DNA of 35,584 bases from Salinispora fenicalii. GTDB taxonomy: Bacteria > Actinomycetota > Actinomycetes > Mycobacteriales > Micromonosporaceae. Under the pieces are notes generated by a model. That model had not been told where the DNA came from. It did no database searches and saw only the letters and a program-made list of their open reading frames with translations. The stretch is from positions 104 through 35,687 of the forward strand of contig NZ_AZWQ01000036.1 of assembly GCF_000514815.1 (NCBI RefSeq), written 5' to 3'. Of this stretch, positions 14,412 through 22,590 are shown piece by piece (positions within the stretch are counted from its first letter, which is position 1; the number at the start of each line of letters is the position of its first letter). A program made the position numbers and the translations under genes.

Positions 14412-15221
14412 ATGCAGCAGTCCGAACCGGCGATCACCCGACGTGTGGTGTCAGCAGCTGAGGGGCGGGCGGCGAGCCGACGGTGGTGGGATCACGACGC
14501 GGATAGCTATCAGGCGGAGCACGGCGCGTTCCTCGGAGATGTTGATCTCGTGTGGTGTCCCGAGGGGTTACGGGAGGCGGAGGCGAGGCTGCTCGGTGCC
14601 GTAGGCGGGACTCGGGTTCTGGAGCTGGGTTGTGGCGCGGCCGCAGGGTCCCGTTGGCTGGACGGGCAGGGAGCGAAGGTTACGGCGCTCGACCTGTCCG
14701 CCGGCATGTTGCGGCAGGCCAAGCTGGTCGCCGAGCGCTCGGGTGTGCAGGTGCCACTCGTGCAGGCCGATGCCCTGGCGTTGCCGTTCGAGTCGGGCGT
14801 CTTCGACACCGTGCATTCCGCGTTTGGTGCGGTTCCGTTTGTCGCGGACTCGGCGACGCTGATGCGCGAGGTGTTCCGGGTGCTGCGTGCCGGTGGAGCC
14901 TGGATCTTCGCGGTTACCCATCCGCTGCGTTGGGTCTTCTTGGATGACGCCGGCGAGGACGGCCTGGTCGCGGTGCACTCCTACTTCGACCGCCGTCCCT
15001 ATGTCGAAGAGGATTCGGCGGGGGTGCCGACCTACATCGAGGCACACCGCACCGTCGGGGATCGGATCCGGGAACTGACTGCTGCCGGTTTCGTCCTTCG
15101 CGACCTGGTGGAGCCCGAATGGCCGCCGGGGCACGAAGAAGTCTGGGGGCAGTGGAGCCCGTTGCGGGGCCGGCTGATCCCGGGCACGGCCATCTTCGTC
15201 GCCGAGCGGCCCGGCACCTGA
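14412..15221 (+). CDS. Class I SAM-dependent methyltransferase
   Basis: The 269-residue protein has a Rossmann-type methyltransferase core: motif I VLELGCGAAAG (69-79), the acidic residue after strand 2 in VTALDLSAGML, motif II/III VQADALALPFESGVFDTVHS and the post-core FRVLRAGGAWIFAV. This matches the methyltransf_11 (UbiE/SmtA-like) group. An N-terminal stretch SRRWWDHDADSYQAEHGAFL is characteristic of a conserved actinobacterial subgroup of unknown substrate. The C-terminal portion (AAGFVLRDLVEPEWP, then HEEVWGQWSPLRG) is also typical of that subgroup. It is a soluble cytoplasmic enzyme; no partner gene reveals its substrate. Confidence 0.9.
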   Translation: MQQSEPAITRRVVSAAEGRAASRRWWDHDADSYQAEHGAFLGDVDLVWCPEGLREAEARLLGAVGGTRVLELGCGAAAGSRWLDGQGAKVTALDLSAGMLRQAKLVAERSGVQVPLVQADALALPFESGVFDTVHSAFGAVPFVADSATLMREVFRVLRAGGAWIFAVTHPLRWVFLDDAGEDGLVAVHSYFDRRPYVEEDSAGVPTYIEAHRTVGDRIRELTAAGFVLRDLVEPEWPPGHEEVWGQWSPLRGRLIPGTAIFVAERPGT

Positions 15222-15454
15222 TGCCCGTGCGGCCCGCCATCTGATGATCTAGCGGCCCGGACGTGGTTTTGAAGGGGTGGGCGAGGGCGCGGCCGTCGGG
15301 GCTGGCAGCGCGCATCCGCTGGCTGGGTGTCGTGGGGGCGGGCCCGGTGGGGCTGGTGCCGGTGGGGGCGGTGTGATTCGGGTGACAGGCCGGGCGCGTT
15401 ATTCGACGATAATCCGCTTTCGCAGGTGGCGCGATGGTGAGCGGGTGGGAGGCC

Positions 15455-15485
15455 TTGCACGCTGTGGTAATGCAGAGGGTAGGCT
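15455..15485 (+). promoter_or_regulatory. Probable rpsA promoter
   Basis: TTGCAC (15455-15460) and TAGGCT (15480-15485) are 19 nt apart and both fit the housekeeping actinobacterial consensus. The mRNA leader would be about 170 nt, long enough for the RNA structure through which S1 proteins often control their own translation. The rest of the 441-bp gap 15222-15662 shows no gene. Confidence 0.55.
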
Positions 15486-15662
15486 AGACGACGCGCTCGC
15501 GGATTGTGTGCCTCGGTAGGGAGCAGGTGCGCGGTCGACGGAGCCACATCATGATCCCGCGCAGTGATCGTTCGGTGTGTCCGGCGGCGGGTCCGTTTGC
15601 GCGAACAGGTCAACGCGGCTCACATCCGTGATGACAACCATCCGACCGGAGCAACCGCCCAC

Positions 15663-17144
15663 ATGACGAGCAGCATCGAGGCCCCCTCGAGCGCCACCAA
15701 GGTCACCGTCGACGATCTCGGAAGCGAAGAGGCTTTCCTCGCCGCGATCGACGAGACCATCAAGTACTTCAATGACGGCGACATTGTCGAAGGCACCGTC
15801 GTCAAGGTCGATCGGGACGAGGTCCTGCTCGACATCGGCTACAAGACCGAGGGCGTCATCCCCTCTCGGGAGCTGTCGATCAAGCACGACGTGGACCCCG
15901 CCGAGGTCGTCTCGGTCGGTGACCACATTGAGGCTCTTGTTCTCCAGAAGGAGGACAAGGAGGGGCGGCTGATCCTCTCGAAGAAGCGGGCGCAGTACGA
16001 GCGCGCCTGGGGCACGATCGAGAAGATCAAGGACGAGGACGGCGTGGTCCGTGGCTCGGTCATCGAGGTGGTCAAGGGTGGCCTCATCCTCGACATCGGG
16101 CTGCGCGGCTTCCTGCCGGCCTCCCTGGTCGAGATGCGCCGGGTGCGTGACCTCCAGCCGTACGTCGGCCGCGAGCTCGAGGCCAAGATCATCGAGCTGG
16201 ACAAGAACCGCAACAACGTGGTCCTGTCCCGCCGGGCCTGGCTCGAGCAGACGCAGTCTGAGGTGCGTACCGAGTTCCTCAACAAGCTGCAGAAGGGGCA
16301 GGTCCGGAAGGGCGTTGTCTCCTCGATCGTCAACTTCGGCGCCTTCGTTGACCTGGGCGGCGTGGATGGCCTGGTGCACGTCTCCGAGCTGTCCTGGAAG
16401 CACATCGATCACCCGTCCGAGGTGGTCGAGGTGGGCCAGGAGGTCGAGGTCGAGGTTCTCGACGTCGACCTGGACCGCGAGCGGGTCTCGCTGTCGCTGA
16501 AGGCGACCCAGGAGGACCCGTGGCGTCAGTTCGCCCGCACCCACGCGATCCAGCAGATCGTGCCCGGTAAGGTCACCAAGCTGGTGCCGTTCGGCGCGTT
16601 CGTCCGGGTGGACGACGGCATCGAGGGCCTGGTCCACATCTCCGAGCTGGCCGAGCGCCACGTGGAGATCCCGGAGCAGGTCGTCCAGGTTGGCTCCGAG
16701 GTCATGGTCAAGGTCATCGACATCGACCTGGAGCGTCGCCGGATCTCGCTGTCGCTCAAGCAGGCCAACGAGGGCTTCGTCGAGGGCGAGGAGCACTTCG
16801 ACCCGACCCTCTACGGCATGGCGGCGACCTACGACGCCGAGGGCAACTACATCTACCCCGAGGGCTTCGACCCCGAGACGGGCGAGTGGCTCGAGGGCTA
16901 CGAGAAGCAGCGCGAGACCTGGGAGCAGCAGTACGCCGAGGCGCGTCAGCGTTGGGAGGCCCACCAGAAGCAGGTGCAGGCTTCCCGTGCCGCCGACGCC
17001 GAGGCTGCCGCCAACCCGCCGGCCGTCGGCCCGACCACCACGACGACCGCGGCTCCGAGCCGGCAGGCGGAGGAGCCGTCCGGCACCCTCGCCACCGACG
17101 AGGCGCTCGCCGCCCTGCGGGAGAAGCTCGCCGGCGGCAAGTGA
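15663..17144 (+). CDS. rpsA: 30S ribosomal protein S1
   Basis: The 493-residue protein has four S1 RNA-binding domains at about 39-109, 126-192, 209-279 and 296-366, each with the pattern G-x-V/I-x-G-V-V ... F-G/L-A-F-V/L-P. Examples are GDIVEGTVVKVDRDEVLLDI, RKGVVSSIVNFGAFVDLGGV and GKVTKLVPFGAFVRVDDGIE. The four-domain form with a long variable tail is normal for Actinobacteria (six domains in E. coli). The tail (about 367-493) starts with a conserved acidic/aromatic part (FDPTLYGMAATYDAEGNYIY) and ends in an Ala/Thr/Pro-rich segment. S1 brings mRNA to the 30S subunit. ATG 15663 fits the family start; the ribosome site is weak (GGAG 11 nt upstream). A strong terminator follows at 17194. Confidence 0.97.
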   Translation: MTSSIEAPSSATKVTVDDLGSEEAFLAAIDETIKYFNDGDIVEGTVVKVDRDEVLLDIGYKTEGVIPSRELSIKHDVDPAEVVSVGDHIEALVLQKEDKEGRLILSKKRAQYERAWGTIEKIKDEDGVVRGSVIEVVKGGLILDIGLRGFLPASLVEMRRVRDLQPYVGRELEAKIIELDKNRNNVVLSRRAWLEQTQSEVRTEFLNKLQKGQVRKGVVSSIVNFGAFVDLGGVDGLVHVSELSWKHIDHPSEVVEVGQEVEVEVLDVDLDRERVSLSLKATQEDPWRQFARTHAIQQIVPGKVTKLVPFGAFVRVDDGIEGLVHISELAERHVEIPEQVVQVGSEVMVKVIDIDLERRRISLSLKQANEGFVEGEEHFDPTLYGMAATYDAEGNYIYPEGFDPETGEWLEGYEKQRETWEQQYAEARQRWEAHQKQVQASRAADAEAAANPPAVGPTTTTTAAPSRQAEEPSGTLATDEALAALREKLAGGK

Positions 17145-17193
17145 TCCGAGGGCTCTGGGTCGCCCACAGCGAACCGGAGCTGGTACTGACGAC

Positions 17194-17235
17194 GGGCCCC
17201 GTCTCGGCGATCGACAGATCGCCGGGGCGGGGCCC
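17194..17235 (+). terminator. Strong terminator after rpsA
   Basis: A 19-bp stem (17194-17212 with 17217-17235, with only G-U exceptions) around the loop GACA lies 49 nt after the rpsA stop codon. Confidence 0.88.
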
Positions 17236-17307
17236 CGCCGTTTCTGCCGACGGTGGTAAGCCGGGACTGGTGTGGCGTGCTGGCGACTGATCCGGTTGAC
17301 TGGTCCG

Positions 17308-18288
17308 GTGTTGATGGTGGGACTGACCGGTGGGATCGGCTCGGGCAAGAGCGCCGTAGCGGCCCGGCTGGCGGGGCTGGGCGCAGTGATTGTGGACGCC
17401 GACCGGCTTTCCCGCGAGGTGGTGGCACCGGGCACCGAAGGGCTCGCGGAGATCGTCGCTACCTTCGGTGACCGGGTGCTCGGCCCGGATGGGGCGCTCG
17501 ACCGAGCGGTGCTCGGCTCCCTGGTCTTCACCGACGAACCGGGCCGCCGCGCCCTGGAGGCGATCATCCACCCGCGGGTCCGGACCCGCACGGCTGAGCT
17601 GGTGGCCGCGGCGCCACCCGACGCGGTCATCGTCAACGACGTACCGCTGCTGGTCGAGTCGGGGCTCGCGCCCACGTACCACCTGGTGGTCGTGGTGCAG
17701 ACGGCCCTGTCGATCCGACTGGAGCGGCTGGCCCGCGACCGGGGGATGGCGCCGGCCGAGGTGCGGCGGCGGATCGCCGCGCAGGCCGACGACGCTCGGC
17801 GCCGAGCAGCGGCGGATGTGGTGCTGACCAACGACGGAACCCGGGACGACCTGCACCACGCGGTCGACGTGCTCTGGGCCGAGCGACTGCTGCCCTATGC
17901 GGTCAATCTCCGTGACCGGCGGGCGGTCCAGCCGCCCCGGCCTGAGCGCGTCGAGGCCGACCCGACCTGGCCCGAGCAGTACGCTCGGCTGGCCGCTCGG
18001 ATCCACCGCGCTGTCACCCCAGCGGACCTGCGGATCGATCACATCGGCGCGACGGCGGTTCCGGACCTTGACTCGGTGGACGTGATCGACATCCAGCTCA
18101 CCGTGCCGTGCCTCGGTGACGCGGACGGAGCGCTGGCCGAACAGCTCGCGGACGCAGGGTTTCCCCGGCTGCCCGAGACAGGACGGGGTACGCCGTGCCG
18201 GCCGGAACGGGTGCATGGCAGTGCCGACCCGGCGCGGCCGGTGTGCCTCTACGTCCGGGAAGCGGGTTCGCCCGGCGGACCGCGGTAA
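17308..18288 (+). CDS. coaE: Dephospho-CoA kinase fused to a truncated GrpB (UPF0157) domain
   Basis: The CoaE part (about residues 1-200) has the P-loop GLTGGIGSGKS near the N-terminus, the DADRLSREVV substrate segment, IIHPRVR and the lid region RLARDRGMAPAEVRRRIAAQ. It phosphorylates dephospho-CoA to CoA. A GrpB-like domain follows (about 208-326; DPTWPEQYARLA, LRIDHIGATAVPDLDSVDVI, IQLTVPCLGDADGAL, RVHGSADPARPVCLYVREAGSPG), as in the mycobacterial fusion of about 400 residues. Here it stops right after AGSPG at residue 326, so about 70 C-terminal residues are missing, and a loop before RVHG is also shortened. GTG 17308 is chosen since it aligns with the mycobacterial N-terminus; ATG 17314 is an alternative. 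No strong ribosome site is seen. Confidence 0.93.
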   Translation: MLMVGLTGGIGSGKSAVAARLAGLGAVIVDADRLSREVVAPGTEGLAEIVATFGDRVLGPDGALDRAVLGSLVFTDEPGRRALEAIIHPRVRTRTAELVAAAPPDAVIVNDVPLLVESGLAPTYHLVVVVQTALSIRLERLARDRGMAPAEVRRRIAAQADDARRRAAADVVLTNDGTRDDLHHAVDVLWAERLLPYAVNLRDRRAVQPPRPERVEADPTWPEQYARLAARIHRAVTPADLRIDHIGATAVPDLDSVDVIDIQLTVPCLGDADGALAEQLADAGFPRLPETGRGTPCRPERVHGSADPARPVCLYVREAGSPGGPR

Positions 18289-18310
18289 CGAGCTCGCGGC
18301 CGTGACCGCG
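18281..18310 (+). terminator. Hairpin overlapping the coaE stop codon
   Basis: CGCGGTAACG (18281-18290) pairs with CGTGACCGCG (18301-18310) except for one mismatch; the coaE stop is inside the left arm. Probable terminator toward the convergent gene. Confidence 0.5.
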
Positions 18311-18344
18311 TTGCGCACCTCGCGGTCGGTGCGCTTCGCGGCTG

Positions 18345-19787
18345 TCAGCTTGCGACCTCGTCGTCGAAGGTGAGGTCCACCTGCGCCCATGTTCCGGCGG
18401 CCGTCGAGAACTGGAGCCGGTGGGGGAGCCCGGACCGGTCGAGCCAGTAGCGAATCGGTTCGCCGACGGCCGCCACCACCTCGACCACGTCGAGGTCGGT
18501 GCCGGCCAGCCGATCGCTCCGAATCCGTCGCGCCGTGCCCTCGTCCGCAGGGGTCGCGGCTCGCAGCGCGGCGTCAAGCAGGGCTGCGAGCCCGGCGTCG
18601 GGGGCGGGTTTCCAACCGGTGGTGGGGACGGGCAGCGGTGGCTGACCGGAGTCCGCCCCGGTGTTGACGGCCGCCGGTAGCTCGGTTTGGGTGGTGCGCC
18701 CACGTTCGTGCCGCAACAGGGTTCGCCGGCGCTCGGCGTCAAGGTCATCCACCGCGAGATATGCGCTGCGTCGACTCCAGTCGATCCATCCCGTCCCGCG
18801 GAGGTTGGCTGCCGAGCCGAGCAGCGCGGTGAGCGTGGTACGTGCCGCGCCCGCGGTGCGGAGTTGGGTGGGCAGTGACGCCAGGCGGCGGCGTTCGGCA
18901 GCGCTGAGCGGCCGGGGGGTGCCGGCCTGCCCACCCAGGGCCTCCACCGGCCGTAGCGTCGGTCGGTCGGCGCGGTTCAGTCGTACGGTGACTGGGCCGA
19001 GGTCGGGGAGCCGGGCCTCCAGTCGGTGTAGCCGCGCCTCCCGATCCACCCACCAGTGGACGTCGGTGACGGGCGGGGGTGGCGCGCCGGATTGGGCCGG
19101 CGGTAGCCCCGCGGCGAAGACGTCTGTCCCGTCGGCACTGGCGATCCACTGTGCCGTCTCCCTGGTCGGCGGGTCGGCCCGGTCGGTGGCGAGCGCGAAG
19201 AGCAGGTCGAGCAGTGGACGGAGGCGGTCCGCGGTCGGCGGTGCGGCCAGCCGCCACCCGTCGGCGGGCGGCACCAGGGGCGGGGGCGCCGGTGACGGGG
19301 GCGCCGGGGTGGTGGGGGTCGGGCGGAGCAGCAGCACTGCTGGCGTTGCCTGGAGCAGCCCCCGTTCGGTGCCCCCGCCCGGAGCACCGAAATCGAGGTA
19401 GAGCAGCGGTCGGGACCAGTCGACCCAGCCGACCAGGTCGGTCTGGGCGGCTCCGGTCCCCGCCGTCAGGTGTATGCCGGCTCGCAGGTCGCGGTAGTTG
19501 GTGACCCGTACCGCAGCGAGTCGGGTTCGCTCGTCGGCGGTTGGCCGGCGGGATGACTCGGCTGGGTCGGGTACCCAGCTCAGGCCGAGGACCAGTGCGG
19601 TGGCGGCGAGCAGGGCTACCGCGGCGAGTGTACGGAGGACGGTCCGGCGGCGGCCGGTGACCCGGGGGAACTGGCCGGTTTGGGGGTCGTCGGGCGCGGT
19701 TGAGGTGGGCTGGGTGGAGGGCGTGGACCGATGTCGGGGGGTACGGCGGGAACGGGGGGTACGGCGGTTGCGGGGGGAGGACTCCAC
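18345..19787 (-). CDS. Membrane-anchored protein with two related extracellular domains (LppX/LolA-like?)
   Basis: The 480-residue protein has a basic, Pro/Thr-rich cytoplasmic N-terminus with repeated RRTPR motifs, one hydrophobic anchor (about 50-70; LAAVALLAATALVLGLSW) and a large outer part. That part looks like two copies of one domain. Shared marks, in order, are GWVDWSRPLLYLDF versus GWIDWSRRSAYLAV, GWRLAAP versus GWKPAPD, RLRPLLDLLFALAT versus GLAALLDAALRAAT, and HWWVDREARLHRLEARLPD versus RYWLDRSGLPHRLQFST. The W-x-D-W, Y-L and W-x-D-x-x-G-x-x-H-R-L pattern resembles the LppX/LprG-like beta half-barrel that carries lipids, but I cannot prove this. A Pro-rich linker (PTTPAPPSPAPPPLVPP) lies inside copy 1. 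The GTG at 19787 has no clear ribosome site. It converges on coaE. Confidence 0.7.
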   Translation of the reverse strand: MESSPRNRRTPRSRRTPRHRSTPSTQPTSTAPDDPQTGQFPRVTGRRRTVLRTLAAVALLAATALVLGLSWVPDPAESSRRPTADERTRLAAVRVTNYRDLRAGIHLTAGTGAAQTDLVGWVDWSRPLLYLDFGAPGGGTERGLLQATPAVLLLRPTPTTPAPPSPAPPPLVPPADGWRLAAPPTADRLRPLLDLLFALATDRADPPTRETAQWIASADGTDVFAAGLPPAQSGAPPPPVTDVHWWVDREARLHRLEARLPDLGPVTVRLNRADRPTLRPVEALGGQAGTPRPLSAAERRRLASLPTQLRTAGAARTTLTALLGSAANLRGTGWIDWSRRSAYLAVDDLDAERRRTLLRHERGRTTQTELPAAVNTGADSGQPPLPVPTTGWKPAPDAGLAALLDAALRAATPADEGTARRIRSDRLAGTDLDVVEVVAAVGEPIRYWLDRSGLPHRLQFSTAAGTWAQVDLTFDDEVAS

Positions 19788-19812
19788 GGATGTTGAACGG
19801 AGTCAGCCGGTC

Positions 19813-19992
19813 GTGGGTGACGCGGGGTGTGCGCTTGCGGTGGCTGGTCAGCGTGGTCAGTGCGACCGCGTCTTGTGGGTGACGCCGGTGTGCGCTTGCG
19901 GTGGCTGGTCAGCGTGGCCAGCGCGACCGCATCTCGGATGGCGTGGATGTGCGCTCGCGGCGGCCGGTCAGCGCGGTCAGCGCGACCACGTC
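19813..19992. repeat. Three-copy tandem repeat of about 61 bp
   Basis: Copies at 19813-19874, 19875-19935 and 19936-19992 share the core TGTGCGCTTGCGGTGGCTGG followed by TCAGCGTGGYCAGYGCGACC. Copies 1 and 2 are nearly identical, copy 3 is more diverged and shorter. No frame through it resembles a protein. It lies between divergent genes (anchored protein and uvrB), so it could affect the promoters of both. Confidence 0.85.
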
Positions 19993-20189
19993 GGGTGCGC
20001 ACGCCGGAAAGCGGGTGCTGCGACCACGTGCCGGGGGTGGGGGGCCGTCCTGGGCCCATTGCCGGCCCGGTCGGCCGCCGCGAGCGGCTTACCCGAGAAG
20101 CGTAGCTCGCCGGGTGGGGGCCGACAATGAAAACATCGAAGCTGATCATTTAAGATTGATAGTCGCCTCGGAGTGTCGGCCACCGAGCG

Positions 20190-20195
20190 TACGGT
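20190..20195 (+). promoter_or_regulatory. -10 box for a leaderless uvrB transcript
   Basis: TACGGT ends 6 nt before ATG 20202, and there is no Shine-Dalgarno sequence. I found no match to the actinobacterial LexA box (GAAC-N4-GTTC type) in the AT-richer stretch 20125-20195. Confidence 0.55.
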
Positions 20196-20201
20196 GGGGC
20201 C

Positions 20202-22304
20202 ATGGCGCTCGACATTCCCCGGCTCGACGGCCGCTTCCAGGTCGTCAGTGACTTCCAGCCAGCCGGTGATCAGCCGGCCGCGATCGACGATCTGGAGAAG
20301 CGGGTCCGGCGTGGCGATCGGCACACGGTGCTGCTCGGCGCGACCGGCACCGGCAAGAGCGCCACCACCGCGTGGTTGATTGAGCGGTTGCAGCGCCCGA
20401 CGCTCGTGTTGGCCCCCAACAAGACGCTCTGCGCTCAGCTGGCCAAGGAGTTCAGCGAGCTACTGCCGAACAACGCGGTTGAGTATTTCGTCTCCTACTA
20501 CGACTACTACCAGCCCGAGGCGTATATCCCGCAGACCGATACCTACATCGAGAAGGACTCCTCGATCAACGAGGAGGTGGAGCGGCTGCGCCACTCGGCC
20601 ACGATGTCGCTGCTCACCCGCCGCGATGTGGTGGTGGTCGCCACCGTCTCGGCGATCTACGGCCTGGGTACCCCGGAGGAGTACCTGGACCGTGCCGTCC
20701 GGGTGGTGATCGGTCAGGAGCTGGATCGCGACCAGCTACTACGCCGGCTGGTCGACATTCAATACACCCGCAACGACATGGCCTTCCAGCGGGGCACATT
20801 CCGGGTCCGGGGCGACACCTTGGAGATCATTCCCGCCTACGAGGAGCTGGCGATCCGGATCGAGCTGTTCGGAGACGAGGTGGAACGGCTCTATTACCTC
20901 AACCCGCTCACCGGCGATGTGGTCCGGGAGGTTGACCACCTACTGATCTTCCCCGCCACGCACTACGCGGCCGGGCCGGCGCGGATGGAGCGGGCGATCC
21001 GTGACATCGAGGCTGAGCTGGGCGAGCGGCTGGCCGAGCTGGAGCAGCGGGGCAGCCTGCTGGAGGCGCAGCGGTTGCGGATGCGGACGACGTACGACAT
21101 CGAGATGATGCGGCAGGTCGGATTCTGCTCCGGCATCGAGAACTATTCGATGCATATCGACGGCCGACTGCCCGGTAGTCCACCGCACTGCCTACTCGAC
21201 TACTTCCCAGATGACTTCCTCACCGTGGTCGACGAGTCGCACGTGACGATCCCGCAGATCGGCGGGATGTACGAGGGCGACGCGTCCCGTAAGCGGATGC
21301 TGATCGATCACGGCTTCCGACTGCCTAGTGCCGCCGACAATCGGCCGCTGCGCTTTGACGAGTTCCTGGAGCGGGTCGGCCAGATGGTCTTCCTCTCGGC
21401 CACCCCCGGCTCGTGGGAGCTGGAGCACGCGCAGGGCGAGTATGTGGAGCAGGTCATCCGACCGACCGGCTTGGTCGACCCGGAGGTAGTGGTCAAGCCG
21501 ACCAAGGGCCAGATCGATGACCTCATGCACGAGATCAAGTTGCGTACCGAGCGCGATGAGCGGGTGCTGGTCACCACATTGACGAAGAAGATGGCCGAGG
21601 ATCTGTCGGACTACCTCCTGGAGAACGGCATTCGGGTGCGCTACCTGCACTCCGAGGTGGATACGCTGCGCCGCGTCGAGCTGCTGCGGGAGCTCCGGAA
21701 GGGCGACTACGACGTGTTGGTCGGTATCAACCTGCTGCGGGAAGGGCTCGACCTGCCGGAGGTGTCTCTGGTCGCCATCCTGGACGCGGACAAGGAGGGT
21801 TTTCTGCGCAGCGGCCGGTCACTGATCCAGACGATCGGGCGGGCGGCGCGTAACGTCTCCGGCCAGGTGCACATGTACGCCGATAAGATCACTCCGTCGA
21901 TGGCGGAGGCGGTTGGGGAGACCAACCGGCGCCGGGCCAAGCAGATCGCACACAACGAGGCGCACGGCATCAGTCCGGAGCCACTGCGCAAGAAGATTCA
22001 CGACATTCTCGACGGTATCTACCGGGAGGCGGAGGAGACCGACACTCGGGTTGGTGGTGCGGTCCGGCAGCTCTCTCGCGGCAAGGCACCGGTGAAGGAG
22101 ACCCGTAGCCGCGGCCGGGCCGCCGCTGGGCCGGCGCGGGAGGGAATGGCCCGTGCGGAGCTGGCTGAGCTGATTCAGGAGCTGAATGGCCAGATGCTCG
22201 CCGCTGCCCGGGAGTTGCAGTTCGAGTTGGCTGCTCGAATTCGCGACGAGATCTCGGAATTGAAGAAGGAGCTGCGCGGGATGGATGCCGCGGGGGTGTC
22301 ATGA
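20202..22304 (+). CDS. uvrB: Excinuclease ABC subunit B
   Basis: The 700-residue helicase-like repair protein has Walker A GATGTGKS (46-53), the beta-hairpin region YFVSYYDYYQPEAYIP that clamps DNA at lesions, Walker B-type DESHVTIPQIGGMY, and motifs V-VI in GINLLREGLDLPEVSLVAIL and QTIGRAARN. A C-terminal UVR domain (about 655-692; ELAELIQELNGQMLAAAREL and FELAARIRDEI) recruits UvrC. UvrB receives damage from UvrA and prepares it for incision by UvrC. The start fits the family and the leaderless -10 box. Length is normal for actinobacterial UvrB. A long hairpin follows at 22393. Confidence 0.97.
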   Translation: MALDIPRLDGRFQVVSDFQPAGDQPAAIDDLEKRVRRGDRHTVLLGATGTGKSATTAWLIERLQRPTLVLAPNKTLCAQLAKEFSELLPNNAVEYFVSYYDYYQPEAYIPQTDTYIEKDSSINEEVERLRHSATMSLLTRRDVVVVATVSAIYGLGTPEEYLDRAVRVVIGQELDRDQLLRRLVDIQYTRNDMAFQRGTFRVRGDTLEIIPAYEELAIRIELFGDEVERLYYLNPLTGDVVREVDHLLIFPATHYAAGPARMERAIRDIEAELGERLAELEQRGSLLEAQRLRMRTTYDIEMMRQVGFCSGIENYSMHIDGRLPGSPPHCLLDYFPDDFLTVVDESHVTIPQIGGMYEGDASRKRMLIDHGFRLPSAADNRPLRFDEFLERVGQMVFLSATPGSWELEHAQGEYVEQVIRPTGLVDPEVVVKPTKGQIDDLMHEIKLRTERDERVLVTTLTKKMAEDLSDYLLENGIRVRYLHSEVDTLRRVELLRELRKGDYDVLVGINLLREGLDLPEVSLVAILDADKEGFLRSGRSLIQTIGRAARNVSGQVHMYADKITPSMAEAVGETNRRRAKQIAHNEAHGISPEPLRKKIHDILDGIYREAEETDTRVGGAVRQLSRGKAPVKETRSRGRAAAGPAREGMARAELAELIQELNGQMLAAARELQFELAARIRDEISELKKELRGMDAAGVS

Positions 22305-22352
22305 CCAAGTCTGAGGCGAGTGTCTGCCGTGGTCATAGAGGTCGGCGGCGTG

Positions 22353-22452
22353 CACTTGGGTGGGCGCGGCGCGACCGATCGGCCTGAGGCGGCGAGTGCC
22401 TGCTGCCGGTCGGGAGGCCGGCGGCAGGCACTCGGGCGGGCACGGCGCGACC
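22353..22452 (+). repeat. Direct repeats flanking the uvrB terminator
   Basis: A 24-nt sequence (CACTTGGGTGGGCGCGGCGC then GACC, 22353-22376) recurs with four changes at 22429-22452, on both sides of the hairpin loop region. The second copy overlaps the right arm of the terminator. Confidence 0.55.
22393..22434 (+). terminator. Terminator of uvrB
   Basis: A 17-bp stem (22393-22409 with 22418-22434, one G-T) around an 8-nt loop, 89 nt after the uvrB stop codon. Confidence 0.85.
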
Positions 22453-22518
22453 AACCGGACCCGGTGCCCCCGAGCGCATCGGGGCCAGCGGCCGGCACGT
22501 GCGGGGACACCGTAAGCG

Positions 22519-22546
22519 CCGGCTGCGACTTTTTCGTCGCAGCCGG
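22519..22546. terminator. Second hairpin between uvrB and the ABM gene
   Basis: Perfect 11-bp stem CCGGCTGCGAC/GTCGCAGCCGG with loop TTTTTC. It can end transcription of the minus-strand ABM gene and back up the uvrB terminator. Confidence 0.8.
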
Positions 22547-22590
22547 GCATTGTCGATCCGCCCAGCCGCTGGGGGCCGATCATCGGGTGG

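Noticed and set aside
15549..17831. Very long open frame antisense to rpsA and coaE
   Set aside because: High-GC genes with strong third-position bias leave the opposite strand open; the sense frames are unmistakable S1 and CoaE proteins.
19616..20149. Protein-coding gene across the 61-bp repeat
   Set aside because: The product would be Pro/Arg/Thr low-complexity with no start signal, and it overlaps the N-terminus of the anchored-protein gene on the same strand in another frame.
20110..20201. SOS (LexA) box before uvrB
   Set aside because: I looked for GAAC-N4-GTTC and close variants in the upstream region and saw none; the AT-rich stretch has only weak partial symmetry.
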